Shown here piece after piece: positions 8,764 through 16,872 of a stretch of DNA of 64,000 bases. The translations under genes were made by a program, and so were the position numbers. This stretch comes from Anaerolineales bacterium. GTDB taxonomy: Bacteria; Chloroflexota; Anaerolineae; 4572-78; J111. The stretch covers positions 970,774-1,034,773 of the forward strand of contig JACKAU010000003.1 in the NCBI GenBank assembly GCA_020634855.1, read 5' to 3'. The notes under the pieces are model-generated. The model had not been told where the DNA came from, did not search any database, and saw only the letters and a list, made by a program, of their open reading frames with translations. Positions within the stretch are counted from its first letter, which is position 1. Each line of letters opens with the position of its first letter.

Positions 8764-9773
8764 AACTGCTATATCACATCACCAACTTGCCGCCTAAGAT
8801 TCAAGGTACGGAAGCCAGCCTGCAAGAACTCAATATCTTGCGCCGTCATTTTGGCGGTGAACTCATTTACCTCAATCCGAACGAACAGTCGCCGATTTAT
8901 CTGCCCCGGCTGCTGTTTGGCTTTCACCAGCTCAAACGCATCCGCGCCGCCGAAACCACCATCGACGCCCACCATCTTTACAACGCCGATCCATTTCCAT
9001 TTCCGATAGCTCGCCGACTGCGCAAGCCGGTCATCTACTCGATCAGCAGCGGAATTCGACAAAAACGACCCAACATTCACTACTTCAATTGTCTGGCAGC
9101 CGTCACCGTGTCTGATCAGCGCAGCTTCGATCAAATGACGGCCTGGGGCGTACGCAATTGTTTTCTGGTGCGTCATGGCATCGACACAGAGCAATTTTCC
9201 GTCAATCCGCTGCCACTCGATGGGACTTTTAAAGTGATGGTCGGCTCAGCCCCGTGGACAATAGGACAATTTGCCACGAAAGGCATTGATGCACTCCTGG
9301 CAGCCCTACAAAAAGCGCCTTGGCTGCATCTTATTTTCTTGTGGCGCGGCGTCTTGTTTGAGGAGATGGTTGAACGGATTCAGCAGATGAGTTTGGAAAA
9401 CCAGGTTGAAATCATCAACCAGCGAGTCGATGTCAACACGGTTTTAGCGCGTGTCCACGCCAGCATCGCTCTGGCAACCGATCCGGCGATTATCAAGGCG
9501 TATCCGCACTCGCTGATCGAGTCCTTAGCCGCCGGTAAGCCGATCTTACTCAGCCGCTCGATTCCGATGGCCGATTACGTTGAACAGCATAGCTGCGGTC
9601 AACTCATCGACCGCGTCACCCCTGACGCGATTCTGGGGGCGATTGAGGCGCTAATTCAAAATTACCCCATGATCCAGCAAGCAGCAATTCAACGAGGGGC
9701 GCACGATTTCTCCCACCAAGCGATGATCGACTCTTTCGAGACCGTATATAAAGCGGTGATTCCCTATGAGTGA
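8760..9773 (+). CDS. GT4-like glycosyltransferase (GT-B fold)
   Basis: 337 aa. The N-terminal half has the GTEASLQELNIL acceptor-side pattern. The C-terminal half carries the GT-B donor domain, with LLALQKAPWL..FLW and PHSLIESLAAGKPILLS, the E-x7-E-like loop that binds the nucleotide sugar. It is somewhat shorter than typical GT4 proteins. It overlaps its upstream neighbour by 4 bp and the downstream one by 8 bp. Confidence 0.75.
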   Translation: MKLLYHITNLPPKIQGTEASLQELNILRRHFGGELIYLNPNEQSPIYLPRLLFGFHQLKRIRAAETTIDAHHLYNADPFPFPIARRLRKPVIYSISSGIRQKRPNIHYFNCLAAVTVSDQRSFDQMTAWGVRNCFLVRHGIDTEQFSVNPLPLDGTFKVMVGSAPWTIGQFATKGIDALLAALQKAPWLHLIFLWRGVLFEEMVERIQQMSLENQVEIINQRVDVNTVLARVHASIALATDPAIIKAYPHSLIESLAAGKPILLSRSIPMADYVEQHSCGQLIDRVTPDAILGAIEALIQNYPMIQQAAIQRGAHDFSHQAMIDSFETVYKAVIPYE

Positions 9774-10749
9774 TTCGCCGAAAGTTGCCGTGATCATCCC
9801 CAACTGGAATACTCGGCGCTGGCTGCCCGGCTGCCTTGACGCCCTTAAGGCCCAGACCTTACGTGACTTTCAGATAGTTGTGGTCGACAACGGCTCGACC
9901 GACGACTCGGTGACCTTCATTCGAGACAACTACCCCGACGTTCACGTTATTGCGCTGCCGGAAAATCGAGGCTTTGCGGTAGCCGTCAATACCGGCATCC
10001 GGGCTACACAAACTGATTACGTCGCCCTACTCAATGTCGATACCGTACCTCGCCCCGGTTGGCTAGCCAGTCTGGTCGAGACCGCCGACCAGAGTCCGCC
10101 GGAAGTTGGGTTCCTGGCCTCCAAAATGCTCAACCTTGACCGGCCTGACCTGATCGATGACGCCGGCGACAGTTTTAGCTGGTACGGTTCATCTTGGAAG
10201 CGAGGCAAAGGTGAACCGGCCGCCGATTACAATGAGCCAGGCGAAGTCTTCTCCGCCTGCGCCGGAGCGGCGCTTTATCGCCGTCATTTTTTTGAAGCGG
10301 TCGGGCTGTTCGATGAAGATTTTAACAGCTATCTGGAGGACATCGATCTGGGGCTACGCGGCCGGCTGTTAGGCTATCGCTGTTGGTATGTGCCGGAAGC
10401 CGAAGTGTTGCACCAAGGCCAGGGCGCGGGTATCCCCCGCCCCCGCTACGTGATGTTCTCGACTTGCAACCGACTGATGATCCTGGTCAAAAATATTCCG
10501 CTGTCGCTACTGGTTAAGCATAGTTACACGGTGTTCTTCGGCCAGTTTTATTTCTTTCTGGTTTACAAAAAGCCTTACTATTCGGCTAAAGGGTTCGCTG
10601 CCTTTCTCCGTAATTTGCCTGTCACACTCCAGAAACGCCGGGCAATTTTAGGTCGAAAAAAAATTTCGAACCAAATCCTAGACCGGCTCCTCACAAATGA
10701 CCTTAATGAGCCATCGCTAAGGTCTATTTTTCTAACAAAACTTCGCTAG
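9766..10749 (+). CDS. GT2 family glycosyltransferase
   Basis: 327 aa, closely similar in layout to the gene at 6821. It has VAVIIPNWNTRRWL, VVDNGSTDDS, a degenerate metal motif LLNVDT in place of DxD, and LFDEDFNSYLEDIDLGLR. It is the last gene of the 6.8-10.75 kb group, and its start overlaps the previous stop by 8 bp. The two flanking GT2 genes of this group look like paralogues. Confidence 0.85.
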   Translation: MSDSPKVAVIIPNWNTRRWLPGCLDALKAQTLRDFQIVVVDNGSTDDSVTFIRDNYPDVHVIALPENRGFAVAVNTGIRATQTDYVALLNVDTVPRPGWLASLVETADQSPPEVGFLASKMLNLDRPDLIDDAGDSFSWYGSSWKRGKGEPAADYNEPGEVFSACAGAALYRRHFFEAVGLFDEDFNSYLEDIDLGLRGRLLGYRCWYVPEAEVLHQGQGAGIPRPRYVMFSTCNRLMILVKNIPLSLLVKHSYTVFFGQFYFFLVYKKPYYSAKGFAAFLRNLPVTLQKRRAILGRKKISNQILDRLLTNDLNEPSLRSIFLTKLR

Positions 10750-10871
10750 TTGGCCGCATCCGAGTTACCGATAATCTCAGCAAGTAAGACAATCTCTTTT
10801 TGCTCAATTAAGCGAAATGTTCCATAATGGGCAGACGTATTTAGCGTGAGGAGAGGAAATGTCCCACGCAT
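10746..10871 (-). CDS. possible 41-aa small protein or gene remnant
   Basis: A short minus-strand frame (ATG at 10871, TAG at 10746-10748) gives a peptide with good amphipathic character (GTFRLIEQKEIVLLAEIIG). Its stop interlocks with the stop of the plus-strand glycosyltransferase (CTAG shared). The ribosome site is weak (AGAAG). I do not recognise it; it could equally be the tail of a decayed gene. Confidence 0.2.
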   Translation of the reverse strand: MRGTFPLLTLNTSAHYGTFRLIEQKEIVLLAEIIGNSDAAN

Positions 10872-10951
10872 ATAATCTTCTTCGACTTATAAATTAAAGG
10901 TAGCCTGTTTGTGTAGGAATTGGGGTATTATATGCCAAGGGTTGCATAGCA

Positions 10952-11185
10952 ATGAGTAATCCTAAAAAAATGGCTGTTGAATTTGTTAGACACGTATTAA
11001 AGCACAACCCTGAGGCCAAGAGTTTTGCCGCAATTTACGATGCTATGGCCAGGGAGGCCAGCGCTCGATCTTTTCATAATCTGGGATATGATGAGTTGGC
11101 TGTGGCGGGTATATCGTTTTCATTATTGGACACAAGCAAGCTAGAGAGGGTTATTTCGGAGGCACAAAAGCCGCCCGACATCTAA
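10952..11185 (+). CDS. hypothetical 77-aa protein
   Basis: A small, mainly helical soluble protein (FVRHVLKHNPEAKSFAAIYDAMAREAS, then FHNLGYDELAVAGISFSLLD). It has no signal peptide or recognisable domain. A weak AAGGG lies about 11 bases before the ATG. It sits alone between the glycosyltransferases and the convergent replication-module genes, and ends before a shared AT-rich terminator. Function unknown. Confidence 0.5.
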   Translation: MSNPKKMAVEFVRHVLKHNPEAKSFAAIYDAMAREASARSFHNLGYDELAVAGISFSLLDTSKLERVISEAQKPPDI

Positions 11186-11229
11186 ATAATCAGGCATATT
11201 ACTGTATTTATTAGCAATTTTACCACTTT

Positions 11230-11255
11230 AAAAAATCATGATTTTATGATTTTTT
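11230..11255. terminator. bidirectional AT-rich terminator
   Basis: A 10-bp perfect dyad AAAAAATCAT (11230-11239) / ATGATTTTTT (11246-11255) lies between convergent genes ending at 11185 (plus) and 11260 (minus). A second dyad GATTTTAT/ATAAAATC (11256-11277) overlaps the end of the minus-strand gene. Confidence 0.55.
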
Positions 11256-11259
11256 GATT

Positions 11260-11607
11260 TTATAATTTCATAAAATCAAAAACTAATTCGCGAAAAGATT
11301 CGACATCTTCCAGATGAATTTCCTCAAAAGCTTTTTCTCCTTTTTTCTCGACTAAAGCCGCTAAGACCTCGATAGCCACGCCAACGAGTTCGCTGCGGTT
11401 CACCGAAAATTGATCGCTCACCAGTAAGTGTAATTTGCTCAATTTTCGGCTTTCCGATTGAGTGAGATGGATAGTGGTTGGCTTGCGCTGGACCTTTTTT
11501 CGAGGCCGGCCCAACGGTTTCGAGTTGCGCCGACTCATCTGTTCCTGAACGTCGTAAAGTTTAGCGAAGGTGCCTCGCTCTTCAGAGTTAGCGTTACTTT
11601 TCGCCAT
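11260..11607 (-). CDS. small basic DNA-binding-like protein next to the AAA ATPase
   Basis: 115 aa. The N-terminal third is basic and disordered with an AT-hook-like GRPRKK (about residue 33). A TTIHLTQSESRKLSKL strand-helix and a second helix (SELVGVAIEVLAALVEKKG) follow, suggesting a ribbon-helix-helix-type fold. The start ATG overlaps the TAA of the AAA gene by one base, so the two are co-translated. The position in a replication/partition module suggests a DNA-binding partner or accessory factor of the ATPase; this is inference. Confidence 0.6.
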   Translation of the reverse strand: MAKSNANSEERGTFAKLYDVQEQMSRRNSKPLGRPRKKVQRKPTTIHLTQSESRKLSKLHLLVSDQFSVNRSELVGVAIEVLAALVEKKGEKAFEEIHLEDVESFRELVFDFMKL

Positions 11608-12407
11608 TATTTCATCTCCTCAATGACCTGGTCAACCAGGTGGGCGTCAACAATACTGACCCGATGGATAAGCGCCGCAGGCAGTATATTCAAACCCAGC
11701 ACACAGATGCTGCGCGGCATACCTTTGCTATGATGGTAAATGCGGGTCACGGCTTCATCAGTAAAAAGGCTGTCTTGACGACCGGCAACCATTACCCGAA
11801 AATTGATCATCGAGCGGGTATCGTCAAGATGGAGCGGCTCTAACGTCGAGCGGGTGGCAACGCGCGAAGCCAGCGCGCGTTTGACCCGAAGTTTGTTACG
11901 TAGTTCGTTTTGGCCGATTAAGACAATCTGAATTAGCTTTTGCGTATTCGTTTCAAAATTCAACAACTGACGAATAAGCTCAAATTGAGGCCCAATCAGC
12001 CCCTGAGCTTCATCGATAATGAGCAGGACGGTTCTGTTCTCCTGATAAGCATCGATCAAAAACTCTTCAAAGGCCGCCAGTTGGAGTAATTTGCTGCGCT
12101 TGGGTTTAAGCCCAAATTCCGCGCAGATATTTTTGAGAAATTGGAAATCGGACGGATAAAGCGGAGTAGGAATGTAAGCGGTATGGTAGTCATCGCGATC
12201 TCGGTAGATTTGATAGAGGCGGCGGGCCACCGTAGTTTTGCCAACGCCGATATCGCCAAAGATAACCGACAGCCCCTGGCGTTGCTCGGTGGCGTAGGTT
12301 ACTTTGGCCAGCGTGGCTTTATGTTGTAACGAAACGTAAAAATACCTGGGATCAGGCGATAAGGAAAATGGAGGTTCAATTAACCCCAATGGGCTTAAAT
12401 CGAGCAT
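11607..12407 (-). CDS. ExeA/TniB-like AAA ATPase
   Basis: 266 aa. Walker A GDIGVGKTT (51-59), Walker B LLIIDEAQ (128-135) and a sensor region FVLIGQNEL-like (IQIVLIGQNELRNKL) match the ExeA/GspA/MshM/TniB type of AAA ATPase. The N-terminus (PFSLSPDPRYFYVSLQHKATL) is the usual lead-in of this family. Such proteins act as target-DNA ATPases in Tn7/Mu-like transposition, or as secretion or replication accessory ATPases. Here there is no transposase; the partner is a small basic protein and the divergent genes are rep, parA and parB. A role in replicon maintenance or initiator loading is therefore the likeliest reading. Confidence 0.8.
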   Translation of the reverse strand: MLDLSPLGLIEPPFSLSPDPRYFYVSLQHKATLAKVTYATEQRQGLSVIFGDIGVGKTTVARRLYQIYRDRDDYHTAYIPTPLYPSDFQFLKNICAEFGLKPKRSKLLQLAAFEEFLIDAYQENRTVLLIIDEAQGLIGPQFELIRQLLNFETNTQKLIQIVLIGQNELRNKLRVKRALASRVATRSTLEPLHLDDTRSMINFRVMVAGRQDSLFTDEAVTRIYHHSKGMPRSICVLGLNILPAALIHRVSIVDAHLVDQVIEEMK

Positions 12408-12475
12408 AAGGTGATAGACCCCCTGGAAACTTAGCGCTAATTATAGCACCTACCCCCCAAAATTACAAGTAACTT

Positions 12476-12504
12476 TTGACATTATGTCGCGTTAAGAATA
12501 TAAT
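12476..12504 (+). promoter_or_regulatory. consensus sigma70 promoter of rep-parA-parB
   Basis: TTGACA (12476-12481), exactly 17 bp, TATAAT (12499-12504): a perfect match to the housekeeping consensus. The start of transcription would be near 12511, leaving a leader of about 330 nt before the chosen rep ATG. Confidence 0.75.
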
Positions 12505-12574
12505 TTCGACAACTGAGGCTGAAATGAGGCTGAAGTTGGGGACACCGTCCCTAGATTAGGCAAAGTTCCGGTGC

Positions 12575-12603
12575 AAAAAAAAAGGCTCGTTGCCGCGAGC
12601 CTT
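12575..12603 (-). terminator. stem-loop with T9 on the minus strand
   Basis: AAGGCTCG (12582-12589) pairs with CGAGCCTT (12596-12603) around a 6-base loop. The run of nine A at 12575-12583 is a T tract on the minus strand, so the terminator points left. It would block antisense transcription coming out of the rep gene before it reaches the ATPase promoter region. Confidence 0.55.
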
Positions 12604-12841
12604 CCCTCAGAGTGTTCCGGTTTCATCAGCAGTTGAGGTTGCCGCCTCAACGACTAACGACCGAAATGTATATGGCAACAGGCTTTTGCATCCCCTGTTG
12701 GACGTTAATATACATAAAAACGGACATTCTGTCAAGTTACGCGAGGCCAACTTTGCCACGAACAGAGACTATAACCTTGATGGTCGCTACCTCAGACCTA
12801 ATGTGAGGTTCGATGGTCAGGGTTCGCAAAGAGGCCCGGTA

Positions 12842-14296
12842 ATGTCTGACCTTTCGCTACACCCCGTATATTTAAGCGCCAGAGCGGCTATCATTGCCCC
12901 AGAGCGCGCGATTCCCGTAACACTTTATTCTACCCAAAAATGGCTGCCCCGGCTTGGCCCCGAACGCTGGTGCCTGGTTATGCTGTTGCGCAGCCTGTGC
13001 ATCGATTCTAAACGACGCGGTGATGGAACGAAACGCGTGGCCTGTAGCTGGCGCGAACTAGCTGAAAAGCTGGACGTTCACGAAGAAACCATCGCCAGTT
13101 GGCTCAAGCACGAACCGATTCCCAACGATAAGCCGTGGCGGCGTATTATTCCCTCGGATGAAAAATCAGAATATCTGGCGTTGTTCGTTCCTCGGCTGCG
13201 CTATGCCTATGAAACCAAGAACGGCAAAACGCGACGAATCGGCTTTCTCCTTGAAATATTGATGGAAGATCCAGTGGTGGCCGAAGATGAGACTCGATTG
13301 GAACAGCAAATCGAATTAATGCGCATGCAGCAAGGCGAATTGGGACTGGAAACCTATCGATTGGGCGAAAATGTAACCGGGGCTGCTTCCGATTTACCCA
13401 AAATATCCAAGAATCGACATAAGCAAGAGAATCTCGATTTACGTTATGTAAACCAAGGTGAGTCCGAATTACCTAATAAAGCTAATCCAGTTCAATTGGG
13501 TTTACATAATCGGTCGGTAAATCCAGATAACACCGATTTACCGACCGGTGTGAAACATAACGACTCCGATTTAGGTAGTTATGTAAACCCATCGAATCTA
13601 GAATTACTTGACAATAAATCGGAGATTCCTGGGAAGAACGTTAACGAACTAGATATATTAATACAAAAACTAAAACATAATAATATCAAAAAGAACATTC
13701 GACGAGATGTGTTTGAACCTATTATTAATTTAACAGAGACCTTACTGGAAGATAACCATTCGACCGGTATGCTTTACAAAGTTTTGGATATACTTTATCC
13801 GGAACGGGTGGATTTATATTTAGCTGCCGTTCGAGTTAGTTTGGATGCTGCGAAGACTGATCCTAACGTTAATCGTGGGGCGGTTTTTGTTCGGACATTG
13901 CGAGATTTTGCCGATGTAGCCCGGATCGATTTGGGGATGAAGCGTGGGCCGGTTGAAACGATTGAGGAAGAAACTTTTTTTGGGAACCCAGGTTCCCAAT
14001 CGAGAAGCATTTTGCCTCCCCCCCTGGCCAAGCCGTCGGCTCAGGAGGCGATCTGGGCTGAAACTCAACTCTTACTTCGACGGCAGATGACTCAGGCCAC
14101 ATACGATACGATTATCCAGGGAACAACTTTGGTGGGACAACGACAAGATAAATACGTGGTTGGAGTTCAGTCGGAAATGGCAAAAGAGTGGCTTGAAAAT
14201 CGATTGCGTGATATTGTTCAGCGGGCCTTATCGGGTGTTTTGGGGCGAGCCGCCGTCATTGAGTTTGTTTTGACGGATGAGGACGCCAGGTTGTAA
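12842..14296 (+). CDS. replication initiator-like protein with C-terminal DnaA_N-like domain
   Basis: 484 aa from the ATG at 12842, preceded by AGAGG. Residues 35-150 look like a winged-helix initiator domain (RWCLVMLLRSLCIDSKRRG, SWRELAEKLDVHEETIASWL). Residues about 180-290 are a polar, Asn/Asp/Leu-rich linker whose DNA carries iteron-like repeats and an AT-rich stretch. The C-terminal 85 residues (IWAETQLLLRRQMTQATYD, then VGVQSEMAKEWLENRLRDIV) match the DnaA N-terminal domain, which in DnaA binds helicase or other initiators. No AAA domain is present. It leads an operon with parA and parB, so it probably initiates replication of a plasmid or chromid, now possibly integrated. A degenerate TGGGAACCCAGGTTCCCA palindrome (13981-13998) lies in a second linker. 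Confidence 0.75.
   Translation: MSDLSLHPVYLSARAAIIAPERAIPVTLYSTQKWLPRLGPERWCLVMLLRSLCIDSKRRGDGTKRVACSWRELAEKLDVHEETIASWLKHEPIPNDKPWRRIIPSDEKSEYLALFVPRLRYAYETKNGKTRRIGFLLEILMEDPVVAEDETRLEQQIELMRMQQGELGLETYRLGENVTGAASDLPKISKNRHKQENLDLRYVNQGESELPNKANPVQLGLHNRSVNPDNTDLPTGVKHNDSDLGSYVNPSNLELLDNKSEIPGKNVNELDILIQKLKHNNIKKNIRRDVFEPIINLTETLLEDNHSTGMLYKVLDILYPERVDLYLAAVRVSLDAAKTDPNVNRGAVFVRTLRDFADVARIDLGMKRGPVETIEEETFFGNPGSQSRSILPPPLAKPSAQEAIWAETQLLLRRQMTQATYDTIIQGTTLVGQRQDKYVVGVQSEMAKEWLENRLRDIVQRALSGVLGRAAVIEFVLTDEDARL
13388..13623. repeat. iteron-like repeats inside the rep gene
   Basis: Variants of TCCGATTTACC occur at 13388-13399, 13434-13442, 13463-13473, 13516-13524 (inverted), 13533-13542, 13565-13575 and 13613-13623 (inverted). 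TTATGTAAACC occurs at 13444-13454 and 13579-13589, and inverted at 13499-13509. CGGTCGGTAAATC (13511-13523) and GATTTACCGACCG (13535-13547) form a perfect 13-bp dyad. Copies in both orientations cannot be explained by peptide repetition. This looks like an initiator-binding region. Confidence 0.65.
13636..13733. other. AT-rich tract beside the iterons, candidate duplex-unwinding element
   Basis: About 98 bp, mostly A and T (for example GATATATTAATAC, AAACATAATAATATC and TATTATTAATTTAAC), directly following the iteron-like block in otherwise moderate-GC coding DNA. Together they resemble origins that lie inside the initiator gene, as in RepABC replicons. No experimental support is available here. 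Confidence 0.45.
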
Positions 14297-14342
14297 TGGT
14301 TCTGTAATTGTTGTATTATGTCAGTGGATTGGGGATTTTTCT

Positions 14343-15134
14343 ATGCGTATTCTCACTTTTGCGAATTTAAAGGGCGGTTCGGCCAAAAGTACAACCACCT
14401 TCAATCTGGCAGCGTCCCTGTCTGAGGCCGGATTGAAGGTTCTATGCATCGATCTTGATCCCCAAAAGACGCTGGGGGAAGCCTTTTTCGGGGTCCACGC
14501 CGGGGCTGAGACTCTATCCTCGGCGCTAATCAACGACTCGGCTATCGAGGATGCTATCCTTCCCACTGATTTTGAAAATCTATTTGTCATTCCGGCCGAT
14601 GATGGTCTCAAAGGAATTAAGAGCGGGCAAACGCAGCTTGAGGGCGGTGAGCTTAGATTACGTAGTTGTCTAATGCGTCTAAGCTCGATGTTAGACCAGT
14701 TGGGCGGCAGCAGCCGGATCGATTGGATTTTGATCGATACGCCGCCAAGTTTGGATCGTTTAACGATGAATGCCTTGGCAGCCAGCGACTACGTATTAGT
14801 TCCTGTTGATCCGGGCGCGGGCGGACGAGGGGCGCTGGGGGATACCATTGAGTACGTTTACTCCGCTCGAAAATGGTACAATCCAACCTTACAACTAGTC
14901 GGTTTGGTGATTAATAATACGGACCCGCGCACGATTTATGATCAGACGACCGAGCAGTTAGTCAGAGAAATTTATGGCGATTTAGTCTTTGACATCGTCA
15001 TAACTGCATCAGTGCGGGTTCGCGAGTCAGCCGAGTCACGGGTTCCTCTGGTATTTTGTGACAGTAATGAATTTGTGCGATATGCCAATATGTACCGCGC
15101 TTTGCGAGACGAAGTTCTCCAACGAGTCGGATAA
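14343..15134 (+). CDS. parA: ParA-family partition ATPase
   Basis: 263 aa. The deviant Walker A KGGSAKSTTT (10-19) with its signature Lys10, the DPQ motif (IDLDPQKT) and the Walker B IDWILIDTPPS identify a ParA/Soj ATPase. I chose the ATG at 14343 because family homology starts there; GGGGA lies 8 bases upstream. ParA dimers bind nucleoid DNA and move ParB-parS complexes. There is no N-terminal DNA-binding domain, so it is the short type. The gene follows rep by 46 bp and precedes parB by 10 bp. Confidence 0.9.
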   Translation: MRILTFANLKGGSAKSTTTFNLAASLSEAGLKVLCIDLDPQKTLGEAFFGVHAGAETLSSALINDSAIEDAILPTDFENLFVIPADDGLKGIKSGQTQLEGGELRLRSCLMRLSSMLDQLGGSSRIDWILIDTPPSLDRLTMNALAASDYVLVPVDPGAGGRGALGDTIEYVYSARKWYNPTLQLVGLVINNTDPRTIYDQTTEQLVREIYGDLVFDIVITASVRVRESAESRVPLVFCDSNEFVRYANMYRALRDEVLQRVG

Positions 15135-15144
15135 GGATAATGCT

Positions 15145-16803
15145 ATGGCCAGGCGGAAAATCAATATCCAACGAAATCTAGGCTTGCGAGAAGGCTCTGC
15201 CGCTCAGCCAGCCACGGAAAGCGTCATCGATCAGTTGTCCGGGAGTATGTCTCGAACGGATATCGGGTTTAAGCCGACCGACCAGCATGTCTATGAGATT
15301 AACCTAGACCGGATTATGCCTGATCCGGACCAACCGCGACATTTGCTTCCGTATGATTTGCGAGAAGCGCTGCGTGAAAAAACGTTAGACCCGGCTGAAG
15401 TTATGCGTCAATTGGTGTTACGGGCTGAAAAAGGGGATATGGTCGCCTTGCTCGTGTTGGGAGGTCGCAGTAAGGGACCGGTTGATGAGGAAGATCCCGT
15501 CGTTGAGGATACCGGTCTTTTTGCTTTGGCTCGTTCGATCCAAGAGGTTGGGCTGCGCCAGCCGCTCAACGTTTATCGCATTGACGATCCGGATCACCCT
15601 AATCAAGCCTCATACCGGCTCGGCGAGGGTGAGCGACGATTTTGGGCGCATCATTTACTGGTTCAACAGGATTTTGAAGCCTTCAAATCGGTCAGATGTA
15701 TTGTAGAGCCGCTGCCGGAGAATGAAGAAGTTATTCACCAACGTCAGGAAGCAGAAAATGCGGCGCGGGTCGATTTACCGGCGCTGGCTCGCGCTCGTTC
15801 GATGCAGCGGATTAAGGAGCGGCTCAATATCGAAATGGGAACCCGGGTTCCCGGCGAGAATACGTTCCAACTACCCAGTCAGCGTGATCTGCAGATTGCA
15901 GTGGGCCAGCGTGTAAAAAGTTTTACGGGGCGCGCCATCGGCGACCGGATGGTGCGCAATTATCTGGCTCTCCTAAATTTATCTGCTGAAGCGCAAGATT
16001 TGGCCGAAGCGGGCCAGTTAACGGAAAAGCAGTTACGCCCGGTAATGCGCCTTAAGTCCGATGAAGAGCAGTTGGCTTTCATCCGGCAAATTATCGAGAA
16101 GAATATGAGTGGTCGTGAGGCTATGCGAGAGGTAGCCCCGCCTCCACCTCCGCCGGCTAAGACATCACTGCGGGAAGTATCTCAAACTTCTGTTGAGCAG
16201 CGTTTTGAAAAACGTGTTCTAGATGCGGCAAAAACGATGCACTCTTTACTTACTTTACCCCAAGAAAATTATGACGAGACGATCAATATTTTAGCCGCAC
16301 GTGGGGCTGCGGACTCGACCACCCGGCAAGCGTTGCAGTCACTGCGCCAGACTTTGGAAGAAATTTTGCTTAGAATTGAGGATTTTAGTTCGTCAAAGAC
16401 CCTAGAGGTTTCTCTACTTTCGATTTTACCACCGGTCACGGCCTTGCAGCGACATTTACCGCCGGAAAAGTTCAGTGTTATTGAGGATGAGGCCCTAACT
16501 GGGGGACAGATTCTCGAGCGGTTGTTTATGTGGCGGCGAGAGGACATTGTTTTAGCCAGTCGTCTAGAGCCATTTTTGACCACTATTGAAGGCGAGGCCG
16601 AAGCTTTGAGAGCCGGAGAGGGGAGAGCTTTACCTCAATTGAACGGCAGAAAGAATGTCAAGTATCCGGATTTGATGGTTTATGAGGTCGAGAGCGGGGC
16701 TTCTATCTACTGGGCACATGAGTTACTGGTTAGACAGGGTGAAGAGCAGTTCAAGCTTATGAAAGCTGAGGTGGTCAGTGTCACTGTCATCGATGAGGAT
16801 TGA
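15145..16803 (+). CDS. parB: ParB-family partition protein, long form
   Basis: 552 aa, far longer than typical ParB (about 280-330). A ParB/sulfiredoxin-like nuclease/CTPase domain spans about 45-230, with the site INLDRIMPDPDQPR and the CTP-binding GEGERRFWAH motif (about 161-170). It carries an insertion of about 60 residues (about 70-130). A helical DNA-binding region follows (RDLQIAVGQR, LTEKQLRPVMRL). The C-terminal 200 residues are an unfamiliar helical domain. AAGGA precedes the ATG at 15145. An exact GGGAACCCGGGTTCCC palindrome (15837-15852) encodes GTRVP in a loop. It would load on parS; no obvious parS site was found. Confidence 0.85.
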   Translation: MARRKINIQRNLGLREGSAAQPATESVIDQLSGSMSRTDIGFKPTDQHVYEINLDRIMPDPDQPRHLLPYDLREALREKTLDPAEVMRQLVLRAEKGDMVALLVLGGRSKGPVDEEDPVVEDTGLFALARSIQEVGLRQPLNVYRIDDPDHPNQASYRLGEGERRFWAHHLLVQQDFEAFKSVRCIVEPLPENEEVIHQRQEAENAARVDLPALARARSMQRIKERLNIEMGTRVPGENTFQLPSQRDLQIAVGQRVKSFTGRAIGDRMVRNYLALLNLSAEAQDLAEAGQLTEKQLRPVMRLKSDEEQLAFIRQIIEKNMSGREAMREVAPPPPPPAKTSLREVSQTSVEQRFEKRVLDAAKTMHSLLTLPQENYDETINILAARGAADSTTRQALQSLRQTLEEILLRIEDFSSSKTLEVSLLSILPPVTALQRHLPPEKFSVIEDEALTGGQILERLFMWRREDIVLASRLEPFLTTIEGEAEALRAGEGRALPQLNGRKNVKYPDLMVYEVESGASIYWAHELLVRQGEEQFKLMKAEVVSVTVIDED

Positions 16804-16826
16804 ATTGAAAAAACATTCAGAATTTG

Positions 16827-16860
16827 AAAAAAGCTCGTACACAATCGTACGAGCTTTTTT
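16827..16860. terminator. bidirectional rho-independent terminator after parB
   Basis: Perfect 14-bp arms AAAAAAGCTCGTAC (16827-16840) and GTACGAGCTTTTTT (16847-16860) with a 6-base loop. It lies between the convergent parB and the minus-strand gene ending at 16873, with T tracts for both directions. Confidence 0.85.
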
Positions 16861-16872
16861 TGTGAATGCGTA

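Larger units (their letters stand above)
12408..12841. other. 434-bp divergent intergenic region: promoter, long leader and hairpins
   Basis: It separates the minus-strand ATPase operon from the rep gene. It holds a consensus promoter (12476-12504) pointing right, a leader of about 330 nt with small dyads (GGGGAC-ACC-GTCCC near 12538-12551), and a stem preceded by A9 at 12575-12603. A frame continuous with rep runs upstream to 12590 but crosses the stem and lacks family-like sequence, so I read it as leader. No tandem iterons are visible here. Confidence 0.5.

Noticed and set aside
10860..10898. 12-codon plus-strand frame with a strong GAGGAGAGG site
   Set aside because: It stops after 12 codons and no gene it could regulate follows closely; it overlaps the possible minus-strand small frame.
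11607..12407. Reading the AAA ATPase as a Tn7/Tn5053-type transposition gene
   Set aside because: No transposase, TniA/TnsB, terminal repeats or attachment site near it; the partners are a small basic protein and a replication operon.
12590..12841. 84-codon N-terminal extension of the rep gene
   Set aside because: It starts inside the A9 stem-loop, lacks a ribosome site and family-like sequence, whereas the ATG at 12842 has AGAGG and begins the conserved region.
13388..13623. CRISPR-like array
   Set aside because: Repeat words are short, irregularly spaced, in both orientations and lie in a coding frame; no spacers of uniform length and no cas genes.
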